Shown one piece after another: positions 45,412 to 52,911 of a DNA stretch of 55,025 nucleotides (the stretch's first letter is position 1; each line of letters begins with the position of its first letter). Position numbers and translations under genes: made by a program. Below the pieces are notes generated by a model. It saw nothing but the letters and a program-made list of their open reading frames with translations, was not told the DNA's origin and made no database searches. This DNA comes from Lachnospiraceae bacterium. Its GTDB lineage: Bacteria; Bacillota_A; Clostridia; Lachnospirales; Lachnospiraceae. The stretch covers positions 1 through 55,025 of the forward strand of contig SFGN01000016.1 in the NCBI GenBank assembly GCA_004556565.1. Reading direction: 5' to 3'.

Positions 45412-45440
45412 ATTATATACTACCATTCTTTTGATTGCAA
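45412..45440 (-). promoter_or_regulatory. Promoter of the rpiR-type regulator gene
   Basis: TTGCAA (45435-45440), a 17-base spacer and a perfect TATAAT (45412-45417) on the minus strand, 52 bases upstream of the start. Confidence 0.75.
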
Positions 45441-45450
45441 TCCGAACCTG

Positions 45451-47244
45451 TCAGATTTCCCTTGTGTAGTATTTCAGCCATTTTTGTTCTTCTGCAGACA
45501 GATACGGAGATATTTTTTCGTAAACTGCATGATGGTATTCGTTTAAAAGACGTTTATCCCCCGGTTCCATCAGCTCAGGATTAATCAGGTCAAGATCTAT
45601 CGGCACAAAGGTCAGCATTTCAAAATACATAAACCGTCCATATTCGTTTTCAGTACCTTTCCTTACAAGAAGCTCATTCTCAATACGGATACCGTGCGAG
45701 CCTGCAAAATAAAGCCCCGGCTCATCAGTAATGACCATATTTTCCTCCAATGCCTGCGTATTTGAAGGACTGTATTTCCAGTGGAAACGTGCCGGAGGTT
45801 CATGGATATTCCCAAGGTAACCGACCCCGTGTCCCGTCCCATGATTATAATTAAGATTTAATTTCCAGAATGGTTCACGGGCAATGCAATCCAGATTCAT
45901 CCCTGTACATCCATACAAAAATTTTGTATCAGCAAGCCGCAGCATGCTGACTGCAACAGTCGTGAAATGATTAATTTCGTCCTGAGTGACTGGTCCAAGT
46001 GCAACGGTTCTGGTAATATCTGTAGATCCTTCCAGATAATGTCCTCCGGTATCTGTAAGAAACATTCCTGACGGATGAAGCACTGCATTTGATTCGGGAA
46101 CTGCTGAATAATGTACGATTGCAGCATGTTCTTTATAAGCTGAAATCGGGTCAAAACTTGGCCACATATAGTGTGACTGTTCTTTGCGGAATTCCTCCAG
46201 CTTTTCTGAAACGCTTATTTCAGTCATCGGGAGTTTTCCGATATTAGTTTTCAGCCAGTACATAAAACGGGTATGGGCTACACCGTCTTTTATATGTGCC
46301 TTGCGGATATTTTCGGTTTCAGTACTGTTTTTTACAGCTTTCATAAGAATTACAGGATTCTCTGCCTCTACAATTGTGACGTCTGCAGGTATGCTCCTGA
46401 ATAATGAGTAGTTTACCTGCTGCGGGTCAATCATAAGCGTGCTGCCTTTATCCAGTATTTTTATTCTGTTATAAATATCATTATAAGGCTTTACCGAAAC
46501 ATTATTTTTTTGGAATTTATCAAGAATTTCTTCCGAAAACTTCTTGCGGTCAGCATACAGTTCAACTTCTGATTCACGGATTACCGCATAGGAAAGCAGC
46601 AGCGGAAAATAATCTACATCTTGACCTCGGATATTTAAAAGCCATCCGATGTCATCCAGCCCTGTTATGAGCAAAGCGTCTGCATCATGATTTTTCATTT
46701 CCGTCCTGACCCTTTCCAGTTTTGAGGCAGACTCCTCTCCGGTATACCGGATGTCCAGCGCAAATACGGGGTTTTTTGACAAGGCAGGACGGTCTGTCCA
46801 GACACTATCTATTAAATCATAACCGTACACTATGCTTCCGCCTTTTTTACAGGAGATTTCCTCAAATTGTTTTCCTGTATTTATACTTGCCGTACGGCCG
46901 TCAAATCCGATAATTCCATGTTCGGGCAGCGTTTCCTGAACATATTCTGTGATAGATGGAACTCCCGGCTCTCCTGTTTTCATTAATTGAAATTCAGAAT
47001 CTTTTAGCTGTTCTTCTGCCTGAATGAAATATCTTCCGTCTGTCCAGAGTCTGGCTTCCAGAGCTGTGACAACTGCTGTTCCGGCAGATCCTGTAAATCC
47101 AGTGAGAAATTCTCTCTCTTTAAAGTAATCTCCGACATACTCACTTTGATGGTAATCTGCAGTAGGTATGATATAAATATCTATTTTTTGCTCCGCCATC
47201 AGACAGCGGAGAGCTGCCAATTTTTCTGCTGAAGTCATTTTCAT
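45451..47244 (-). CDS. pepP: Aminopeptidase P family protein (Xaa-Pro aminopeptidase, M24B)
   Basis: Removes N-terminal residues preceding proline. The 597 residues match the long eukaryote-like form with two creatinase-like N-terminal domains (about 1-310) and a metal-binding pita-bread domain with DTGGHYLEGSTDITRT (metal Asp pair near 408-420), GTGHGVGYLGNIHEPP (His near 480) and ITDEPGLYFAGSHGIRIEN (Glu pair near 517-531). AAGG lies upstream of the ATG. Preceded by a 124-base gap after the carboxyltransferase operon. Confidence 0.94.
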   Translation of the reverse strand: MKMTSAEKLAALRCLMAEQKIDIYIIPTADYHQSEYVGDYFKEREFLTGFTGSAGTAVVTALEARLWTDGRYFIQAEEQLKDSEFQLMKTGEPGVPSITEYVQETLPEHGIIGFDGRTASINTGKQFEEISCKKGGSIVYGYDLIDSVWTDRPALSKNPVFALDIRYTGEESASKLERVRTEMKNHDADALLITGLDDIGWLLNIRGQDVDYFPLLLSYAVIRESEVELYADRKKFSEEILDKFQKNNVSVKPYNDIYNRIKILDKGSTLMIDPQQVNYSLFRSIPADVTIVEAENPVILMKAVKNSTETENIRKAHIKDGVAHTRFMYWLKTNIGKLPMTEISVSEKLEEFRKEQSHYMWPSFDPISAYKEHAAIVHYSAVPESNAVLHPSGMFLTDTGGHYLEGSTDITRTVALGPVTQDEINHFTTVAVSMLRLADTKFLYGCTGMNLDCIAREPFWKLNLNYNHGTGHGVGYLGNIHEPPARFHWKYSPSNTQALEENMVITDEPGLYFAGSHGIRIENELLVRKGTENEYGRFMYFEMLTFVPIDLDLINPELMEPGDKRLLNEYHHAVYEKISPYLSAEEQKWLKYYTREI

Positions 47245-47368
47245 ATCCTTCCTTTTCTCCTACTAACTTATATTATATAGACGGCAACAGGAAAAAAGAA
47301 AGCCTGTTCCGGAAGTCTTCTTCCTTCACAGACTCTCTTCTTATTAATAATTGCCTGACGCAAATATT

Positions 47369-48784
47369 TTATACCGGATAAGCACCATCTTCTGTGTCTG
47401 CAACATTTGCATCCACACGTGTCTGCTGTGCTTCTCTGTATTTAAAGAATTCAGTAGCAACCTGCGGGAACAATGCATAGCTGAGAACATCCTCATCCTG
47501 CTGTATCCACTGTGCACATTCTTCGCGTAGAGTATCCAGCTCGTCCGGAATCAGGTCAGCCGGACGGCAGGTTATGATTTCTGCATCCTCACCGATAACC
47601 TTTTTCTGAACTTCAGGATTGAACGGCTTAACTGTAGCGCCGTATTTTCCGGAAAGGACATCTTTTGTTTCCTTTGTTGCCATCTTATAACGTTCGCCCA
47701 TCAGTACATTAAATACAGCCTGTGTTCCGACAATCTGTGAAGACGGTGTTACCAGCGGCGGCTCTCCGAGGTCTTTTCTTACACGCGGAACTTCTTCCAG
47801 TACTTCATAGAATTTATCTTCTGCACCCTGTTCAGCAAGCTGACTTGTCAGGTTGGAGAGCATACCTCCCGGAACCTGATAAAGCAAGGTCTTAATATTA
47901 ACACCCATATTCTTCGGATTAAGCAACCCGCTCTCAAGTGCATTGTCACGGATCGGACGGAAGTAATCCGCAATTTCTGCGAGCAGGTTCTGATCCAGTC
48001 CTGTATCATATGGTGTACCCTTAAATGTTTCCACCATAACTTCTGTCGCCGGCTGGGAAGTACCCAAAGCGAACGGTGACATTGCAGTATCGATGATATC
48101 TGCACCGGCCTCAACAGCCTTCATATATGTCATAGAACCCACACCTGAAGTATAATGTGTATGCATTTCAATCGGAATAGAAACCGCCTCTTTCAGCGCT
48201 GTAACAAGCTCCGTTGCCTGATACGGCAAAAGAAGTCCTGCCATGTCCTTGACGCAGATGGAATGTGCGCCCATGTCTTCAATACGTTTTGCAAGATCTA
48301 CCCAGTAATCCAGTGTATAAGCATCACCCAATGTATAGGACATTGCAACCTGGGCATGTGCTTTTTCTTTATTAGCGGCAGTTACTGCTGTCTGAAGATT
48401 ACGGATATCATTCAGGCAGTCAAAAATTCTGATAATATCAATTCCGTTAGCCACGGATTTCTGTACAAAATACTCTACAACATCATCCGCATACGGACGG
48501 TAACCAAGGATATTCTGTCCGCGGAACAGCATCTGAAGTTTAGTGTTCTTAAAGCCGTCACGGAATTTGCGGAGTCTTTCCCACGGATCTTCTTTCAGGA
48601 ATCTAAGGGAAGCGTCAAATGTTGCTCCGCCCCAGCACTCAACTGCATGATATCCGACTTTGTCCATTTTTTCCACGATTGGCAGCATCTGTTCTGTTGT
48701 CATACGGGTAGCAATCAGAGACTGATGAGCATCACGCAGAATTGTTTCTGTAATTTTAACTGGTTTTTTCACTGTTTCTGCCAT
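47369..48784 (-). CDS. Pyruvate/oxaloacetate carboxyltransferase (5S/OadA type) without biotin domain
   Basis: Moves CO2 between biotin and pyruvate or oxaloacetate. The 471 residues hold the DRE-TIM barrel with ETILRDAHQS near the start, CWGGATFDASLRFL, FRGQNILGY, the catalytic Lys in ICVKDMAGLL (near 180) and metal His pair MHTHYTSG (near 205), then a PYC_OADA domain. The biotinyl domain of full OadA is absent; the separate carrier in this operon supplies it. ATG 48784 follows GGAGG by 8 bases. Last gene of the operon. Confidence 0.92.
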   Translation of the reverse strand: MAETVKKPVKITETILRDAHQSLIATRMTTEQMLPIVEKMDKVGYHAVECWGGATFDASLRFLKEDPWERLRKFRDGFKNTKLQMLFRGQNILGYRPYADDVVEYFVQKSVANGIDIIRIFDCLNDIRNLQTAVTAANKEKAHAQVAMSYTLGDAYTLDYWVDLAKRIEDMGAHSICVKDMAGLLLPYQATELVTALKEAVSIPIEMHTHYTSGVGSMTYMKAVEAGADIIDTAMSPFALGTSQPATEVMVETFKGTPYDTGLDQNLLAEIADYFRPIRDNALESGLLNPKNMGVNIKTLLYQVPGGMLSNLTSQLAEQGAEDKFYEVLEEVPRVRKDLGEPPLVTPSSQIVGTQAVFNVLMGERYKMATKETKDVLSGKYGATVKPFNPEVQKKVIGEDAEIITCRPADLIPDELDTLREECAQWIQQDEDVLSYALFPQVATEFFKYREAQQTRVDANVADTEDGAYPV

Positions 48785-48801
48785 TGATTTTTCCTCCATT
48801 A

Positions 48802-49953
48802 TTATCTAACACCAAAGATTGCCATAAATGTTCCGGCTGCTACCGCTGTACCAATAACACCTGCAACATTCGGACCCATCGCGTGCATCAGCAGGAAATT
48901 TGTAGGATCCGCTTCTGCACCGACCTTCTGTGAAACTCTGGCCGCCATAGGCACCGCAGATACACCGGCGGAACCAATCAGCGGGTTTACCTTGCCTCCT
49001 GTAGCCTTGCACATGATTTTGCCGAAAATAACACCGGCGGCTGTTCCAAATGCAAATGCAACCAGTCCGAGAATTACGATTTTAATCGTATCCCAGTTCA
49101 GAAAAGCTTCGGCACTTGTCGTTGCACCTACGGAAGTTCCAAGCAAAATAACGACAATATACATTAATGCGTTGGATGCTGTTTCTGTAAGCTGTCTTAC
49201 CACACCACTTTCTCTGAACAGGTTACCAAGCATCAGCATACCTACAAGCGGAGCTGTTGTCGGAAGAATTGTGCAGACAACTATTGTTACAATAATCGGG
49301 AACAGGATTTTTTCCAGCTTTGAAACCGGGCGAAGCTGTTCCATCTTAATCTTACGTTCCTCTTCTGTCGTCAGAAGTTTCATAATCGGCGGCTGGATGA
49401 TCGGTACAAGTGACATATAAGAATATGCTGCCACTGCAATCGGTCCCATAATCGCTGTTTGCTGAAGTTTTCCGGCAAGGAAAATAGAAGTCGGACCGTC
49501 AGCTCCTCCGATAATGGAAATTGCTGCTGCAGCCTTATCTGAAAATCCCATTGCCATCGCTCCGAGATAAGCTGCGAAAATACCAAACTGTGCTGCCGCA
49601 CCGAGCAGGAAGCTCTTAGGGTTGGCAATCAGGGGACCAAAGTCTGTCATCGCTCCGACACCCATAAAGATCAGCGACGGCAGAATAGACCATTCATCAA
49701 GTACATAAAAGTAATAAAGAAGTCCGCCGACACCATTTGAAGATTCTTCGGCATGAAGCATAATATCCGGATAGATATTTACAAGCAGCATACCGAAGGC
49801 AATCGGGACAAGCAGAAGCGGCTCAAATCCATGCCGGATTGCTAAATAAAGGAAACCACATGCAACGGCAATCATAATAAGATTGCCGAATGTCAGATTC
49901 ATAAATGCGGTCTGCTGGATGAGGTTTCCTAACGTATTTGAAATATATTCCAT
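48802..49953 (-). CDS. oadB: Sodium ion-translocating decarboxylase subunit beta
   Basis: Integral membrane pump that decarboxylates carboxybiotin and exports Na+. The 383 residues have about nine or more hydrophobic helices and the family segments LVPIAFGMLLVNIYP (near 50), SIIGGADGPTSIFLAGKL (near 145-160) and FLLMHAMGPNVAGVIGTAVAAG at the C-terminus. The GADGPT segment is the ion/carboxybiotin site region. AGGAGG lies upstream; it follows the carrier gene by 26 bases. Confidence 0.95.
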   Translation of the reverse strand: MEYISNTLGNLIQQTAFMNLTFGNLIMIAVACGFLYLAIRHGFEPLLLVPIAFGMLLVNIYPDIMLHAEESSNGVGGLLYYFYVLDEWSILPSLIFMGVGAMTDFGPLIANPKSFLLGAAAQFGIFAAYLGAMAMGFSDKAAAAISIIGGADGPTSIFLAGKLQQTAIMGPIAVAAYSYMSLVPIIQPPIMKLLTTEEERKIKMEQLRPVSKLEKILFPIIVTIVVCTILPTTAPLVGMLMLGNLFRESGVVRQLTETASNALMYIVVILLGTSVGATTSAEAFLNWDTIKIVILGLVAFAFGTAAGVIFGKIMCKATGGKVNPLIGSAGVSAVPMAARVSQKVGAEADPTNFLLMHAMGPNVAGVIGTAVAAGTFMAIFGVR

Positions 49954-49979
49954 TTGTTAAACCTCCTGGTAAGATAGAC

Positions 49980-50345
49980 TTAGTTCAATGTTGCGAGTAC
50001 TGCACCAGATTCAATAGCATCTCCTACTGCAACGTTAATGCTTGCTACGGTTCCCGCTTCCGGAGCAACAACCGGGATTTCCATCTTCATTGCTTCGATA
50101 ATCACGACAGCATCTCCTGCCTGTACGCTCTGTCCAACATTTGCCGCAATCTTAAATACTTTTCCTGCCGCACCCGCTTTAACTTCAATTCCGCCTGCCG
50201 GAGCTGCCGCTGCTTTCGGAGCCGGAGCTGCTTTCGGTACTGCTGCAACAGGTGCTGCTGCTGCAACAGGAGCCGCGCCTGCTCCTTTTTCTTCTACGGT
50301 TACATCATAAACATTGCCATTCACTGTAATAGTATAGTTTTTCAT
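49980..50345 (-). CDS. Biotin carboxyl carrier protein of the carboxyltransferase/decarboxylase
   Basis: A 121-residue carrier. An N-terminal strand-rich part (MKNYTITVNGNVYDVTVEE) is joined by a Pro/Ala-rich flexible linker (about 24-52) to the biotinyl domain with the lysine motif EAMKME (near 88-93). Biotin on that Lys shuttles CO2 among the two carboxyltransferases and OadB. Corresponds to the 1.3S subunit of transcarboxylase or the gamma/delta carriers of methylmalonyl-CoA decarboxylase. Confidence 0.93.
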   Translation of the reverse strand: MKNYTITVNGNVYDVTVEEKGAGAAPVAAAAPVAAVPKAAPAPKAAAAPAGGIEVKAGAAGKVFKIAANVGQSVQAGDAVVIIEAMKMEIPVVAPEAGTVASINVAVGDAIESGAVLATLN

Positions 50346-50360
50346 CTTTATACCTCCTGA

Positions 50361-51134
50361 TTAATTCCACTTGTTTGATTTTCTTCTCTTAATTGAACGT
50401 ACAACAAAACCGTCTGTTGATGTTCCCTCTGATGCAGCGATAGCCGCTGCGATTACCGCAATAAGTTCACTGTCATCCGTAACGTCTTCCTGAACTGACT
50501 GAACTGCCTGAGCCGGTATAGCCGCCGGGGCAGCAGGTACGTCAGTCTTATTCTTCTTTCCGAACTTTTTCTGGATATCCGGAATATACTTGAACAGAGA
50601 AATTATAAAAGCGATAAATATCAGTACTACAAATACGGTTCCCATACCAAGGACTGTATTAAGTCCTGCCTTCTTCAAAATTTCGCCAATACTGTATTTA
50701 GCACCGACAGTCATACTTTCGATATTTTCATTTTTATCAAATACAAATTCGATCGTAGCATCTCTGTCTGCAAATATTGCTTCATATGAAAGTACTGTTT
50801 CATCACTCTTTACTTCCATCTCGCTTGCGCCTAGTTCAATAAATGCACCGCATTCTTCCACTGCGGCATCCCAGCCCTCAAGCATAGTCAGAAAGTTGCT
50901 TCCTTCCATCGGGAAACCATTGTTCACCAGTGTAAGATTCAGCTCCAGGTCAGAAAGTGCTTTGAACTGCTCCTTGGATTCGGAATCCATATTCATACAT
51001 ATCTGAAGTGCATACTGTGCATAAGATTCCAGAGTCTCCTTGTCCGGTGTTTCTTTATTCTCTGTACCACCACAGCCTGCCAGACTGAGAACAAGAAGAA
51101 GAATGACGCTTAATAAACTAATTCTTTTCTTCAC
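50361..51134 (-). CDS. OadG-type subunit fused to a lipoprotein domain
   Basis: A 257-residue protein with an unusual layout. Residues 1-21 are a lipoprotein signal ending LAGC (Cys21). Residues about 30-150 form an extracytoplasmic domain resembling DUF3887-like folds (FKALSDLELNLTLVNNGFP). A membrane helix at about 162-184 and a cytoplasmic Ala/Pro-rich tail with SELIAVIAAAIAA match the small OadG/gamma subunit that assembles the sodium pump. It starts with GTG. Its position between the 12S-type gene and the biotin carrier supports the OadG call. The role of the outer domain is unknown. Confidence 0.8.
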   Translation of the reverse strand: MKKRISLLSVILLLVLSLAGCGGTENKETPDKETLESYAQYALQICMNMDSESKEQFKALSDLELNLTLVNNGFPMEGSNFLTMLEGWDAAVEECGAFIELGASEMEVKSDETVLSYEAIFADRDATIEFVFDKNENIESMTVGAKYSIGEILKKAGLNTVLGMGTVFVVLIFIAFIISLFKYIPDIQKKFGKKNKTDVPAAPAAIPAQAVQSVQEDVTDDSELIAVIAAAIAASEGTSTDGFVVRSIKRRKSNKWN

Positions 51135-51148
51135 TTCGCCTCACCTCA

Positions 51149-52585
51149 CTAAACCGTACCATGCTTCTTGTCCGGACGGTCCTCTCTCTTTGTAAATAAC
51201 ATCTCGAATGCGCCGATGACATATTTTCTAGTATCAGCAGGTTCGATGATTGCATCCACATAGCCTCTTCTTGCGGCTGAAACAGGGCTGGACTGAAGTT
51301 CTCTATATGCAGCAGCCTGTTCTCTCTGTGTTTTTGCATCTGCATCCGCATACATAATCTTTGCTGCAAGAGCGGAATCCATCATACCGATTTCTGAATC
51401 CGGCCATGCGTAAACCATATCGGCACCTATTGACTTGCTGTTCATTGCCACATAAGCACTTCCGTATGCTTTGCCAATAATTACGTTCACCTTAGGAACT
51501 GTAGCATCCGCAAATGCGTAAGTCAGTTTTGCTACAGTCCTTGCCATATCTTTTTCAGCAGCCATCGTTGCTTCAAAGCCTGTCACATTTGTCAAAGTGA
51601 GCACCGGGATTGAAAAAGCGTCACAAAATCTCACAAAATCTGCAGCTTTTTTACATCCGTTTACGGTCAGTACGCTGTCAAATGCTTCGGCATTTCCTTC
51701 TGCATCATAAATTTGGGAACGGTTTGCTACGGCACCGACTGTCATGCCGTTAAGGCGGATAAATCCTGTAACCATTTCCTTTGCATATTCTTTCTTTGTC
51801 TCAAAGAATACATTACCGTCAGAAATAGATGCCAGTACAATTCCGGCGTCTTCATAAGCATCTGCAATATCCGGGCATGTCCGGTTCAGGTCATCCAGGC
51901 ACTCTTCATATAATGCATCATCCTCATTGTTGGCAGGAATCATGCAGATAAGGGAACGGATCTGGGCAAGAATCTCTTCTTCTGTGCCGATACCGTCCAC
52001 AAGTCCGGCTTCTTTACTCTGGAAATCAGCTCCTGCCGTATTACATTTGGAAGTATTATTTCCTTCCAGCGCGTTCGGAGAGTTGACAAACAGTTTACTG
52101 TTTTTACTTTCCATGAATGTGAAATCAGTCAGTCCCGGAACAACGGCAAGTCCGCCGCCGCACATACCGAAAATTGCTGTAACCTGTGGGATAACGCCTG
52201 AAGCCATTGCCTGATTATAATAAAGACTTCCAAATGCCTCAAGAGCATCTGTTGCTTCCTGAAGTCTCAGGCCTGCACAATCAATCAATCCGATAACCGG
52301 AGCGCCCATTTTCATCGCCATATTATAGATGTTCACGATTTTCTTAGCATGCATCTCACCGATTGCACCCTTAAGAACAGAAGCATCCTGACTGTAAACA
52401 TAGACAAGATTACCGTCAATCACTCCGTATCCGGTAATGACACCGTCTGCCGGAGTTTCTTTTGCCTGCATGTTAAAATCTGTGCTGCGTGCAGTAACGG
52501 CACCACCGATTTCAACGAAGCTTCCCTCGTCAAGCATCATGGAAATTCTTCTGCCTGCCGGGTTCTCTGTTGCTTTGTAGCTCAT
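51149..52585 (-). CDS. mmdA: Acyl-CoA carboxyltransferase (12S/MmdA type)
   Basis: A carboxyltransferase acting on methylmalonyl-, propionyl- or a related acyl-CoA with biotin as CO2 carrier. The 478 residues show the two crotonase-like halves: DGVITGYGVIDGNLVYVYSQD (near 45-65), IDCAGLRLQEATDALEAFG, CGGGLAVVPGLTDF, and in the second half NRSQIYDAEGNAEAFDSVLTV, GFEATMAAEKDMA and YVAMNSKSIGADMVYAWPDSEIGMM in parts. Shorter than MmdA of about 510. ATG 52585 follows GGAGG by 8 bases. First gene of the operon. Confidence 0.9.
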   Translation of the reverse strand: MSYKATENPAGRRISMMLDEGSFVEIGGAVTARSTDFNMQAKETPADGVITGYGVIDGNLVYVYSQDASVLKGAIGEMHAKKIVNIYNMAMKMGAPVIGLIDCAGLRLQEATDALEAFGSLYYNQAMASGVIPQVTAIFGMCGGGLAVVPGLTDFTFMESKNSKLFVNSPNALEGNNTSKCNTAGADFQSKEAGLVDGIGTEEEILAQIRSLICMIPANNEDDALYEECLDDLNRTCPDIADAYEDAGIVLASISDGNVFFETKKEYAKEMVTGFIRLNGMTVGAVANRSQIYDAEGNAEAFDSVLTVNGCKKAADFVRFCDAFSIPVLTLTNVTGFEATMAAEKDMARTVAKLTYAFADATVPKVNVIIGKAYGSAYVAMNSKSIGADMVYAWPDSEIGMMDSALAAKIMYADADAKTQREQAAAYRELQSSPVSAARRGYVDAIIEPADTRKYVIGAFEMLFTKREDRPDKKHGTV

Positions 52586-52644
52586 AATACAAACCTCCAT
52601 ATTATAAAATTGTTGTTAATAATTACCTAAATAAAACCCTGTAT

Positions 52645-52673
52645 AGTATAATTCACTTACATGAAAATTTCAA
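52645..52673 (-). promoter_or_regulatory. Promoter of the carboxyltransferase/sodium-pump operon
   Basis: TTGAAA (52668-52673), a 17-base spacer and TATACT (52645-52650) on the minus strand, 60 bases upstream of the first gene. Confidence 0.75.
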
Positions 52674-52824
52674 TTCAAAAATCAACTTTATCGAAATAAA
52701 ATATGATAAATTTCTTAACATTTCTGAATAAATTGAGCTTATTTTCATATATATAAGGAATTTGAAACGTATATTCTCCAACTCAAAAATGGTCCACCTG
52801 ACCTTTTTTTATATGCTTGGCAAC

Positions 52825-52867
52825 AAAAAAGAACAGAAATCTCCAAATCACGGATGATTTCTGCTCT
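52825..52867 (-). terminator. Intrinsic terminator of the leuA fusion gene
   Basis: A 12-bp stem (agagcagaaatc / gatttctgttct, one G-U pair, arms 52856-52867 and 52830-52841) followed on the minus strand by TTTTTTG. It lies 45 bases past the leuA stop. Confidence 0.85.
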
Positions 52868-52911
52868 TCCCTGAGCGGCTTGTCCTTTAATAAATCATAC
52901 CCGGAAAAGGC

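Larger units (their letters stand above)
52586..52911. other. 326-base AT-rich intergenic region between leuA and the carboxyltransferase operon
   Basis: Contains the promoter of the operon at 52645-52673 and the leuA terminator at 52830-52867, with an AT-rich stretch between them in which I see no gene or further structure. Confidence 0.6.

Noticed and set aside
47280..47368. Terminator after the carboxyltransferase operon
   Set aside because: A ggaag/cttcc hairpin exists, but the T-run comes some 14 bases later; not a convincing intrinsic terminator.
47369..48784. Pyruvate carboxylase subunit B as the label
   Set aside because: The barrel fits, but there is no biotin domain and no biotin carboxylase gene nearby; the operon context with OadB favours a decarboxylase or transcarboxylase subunit.
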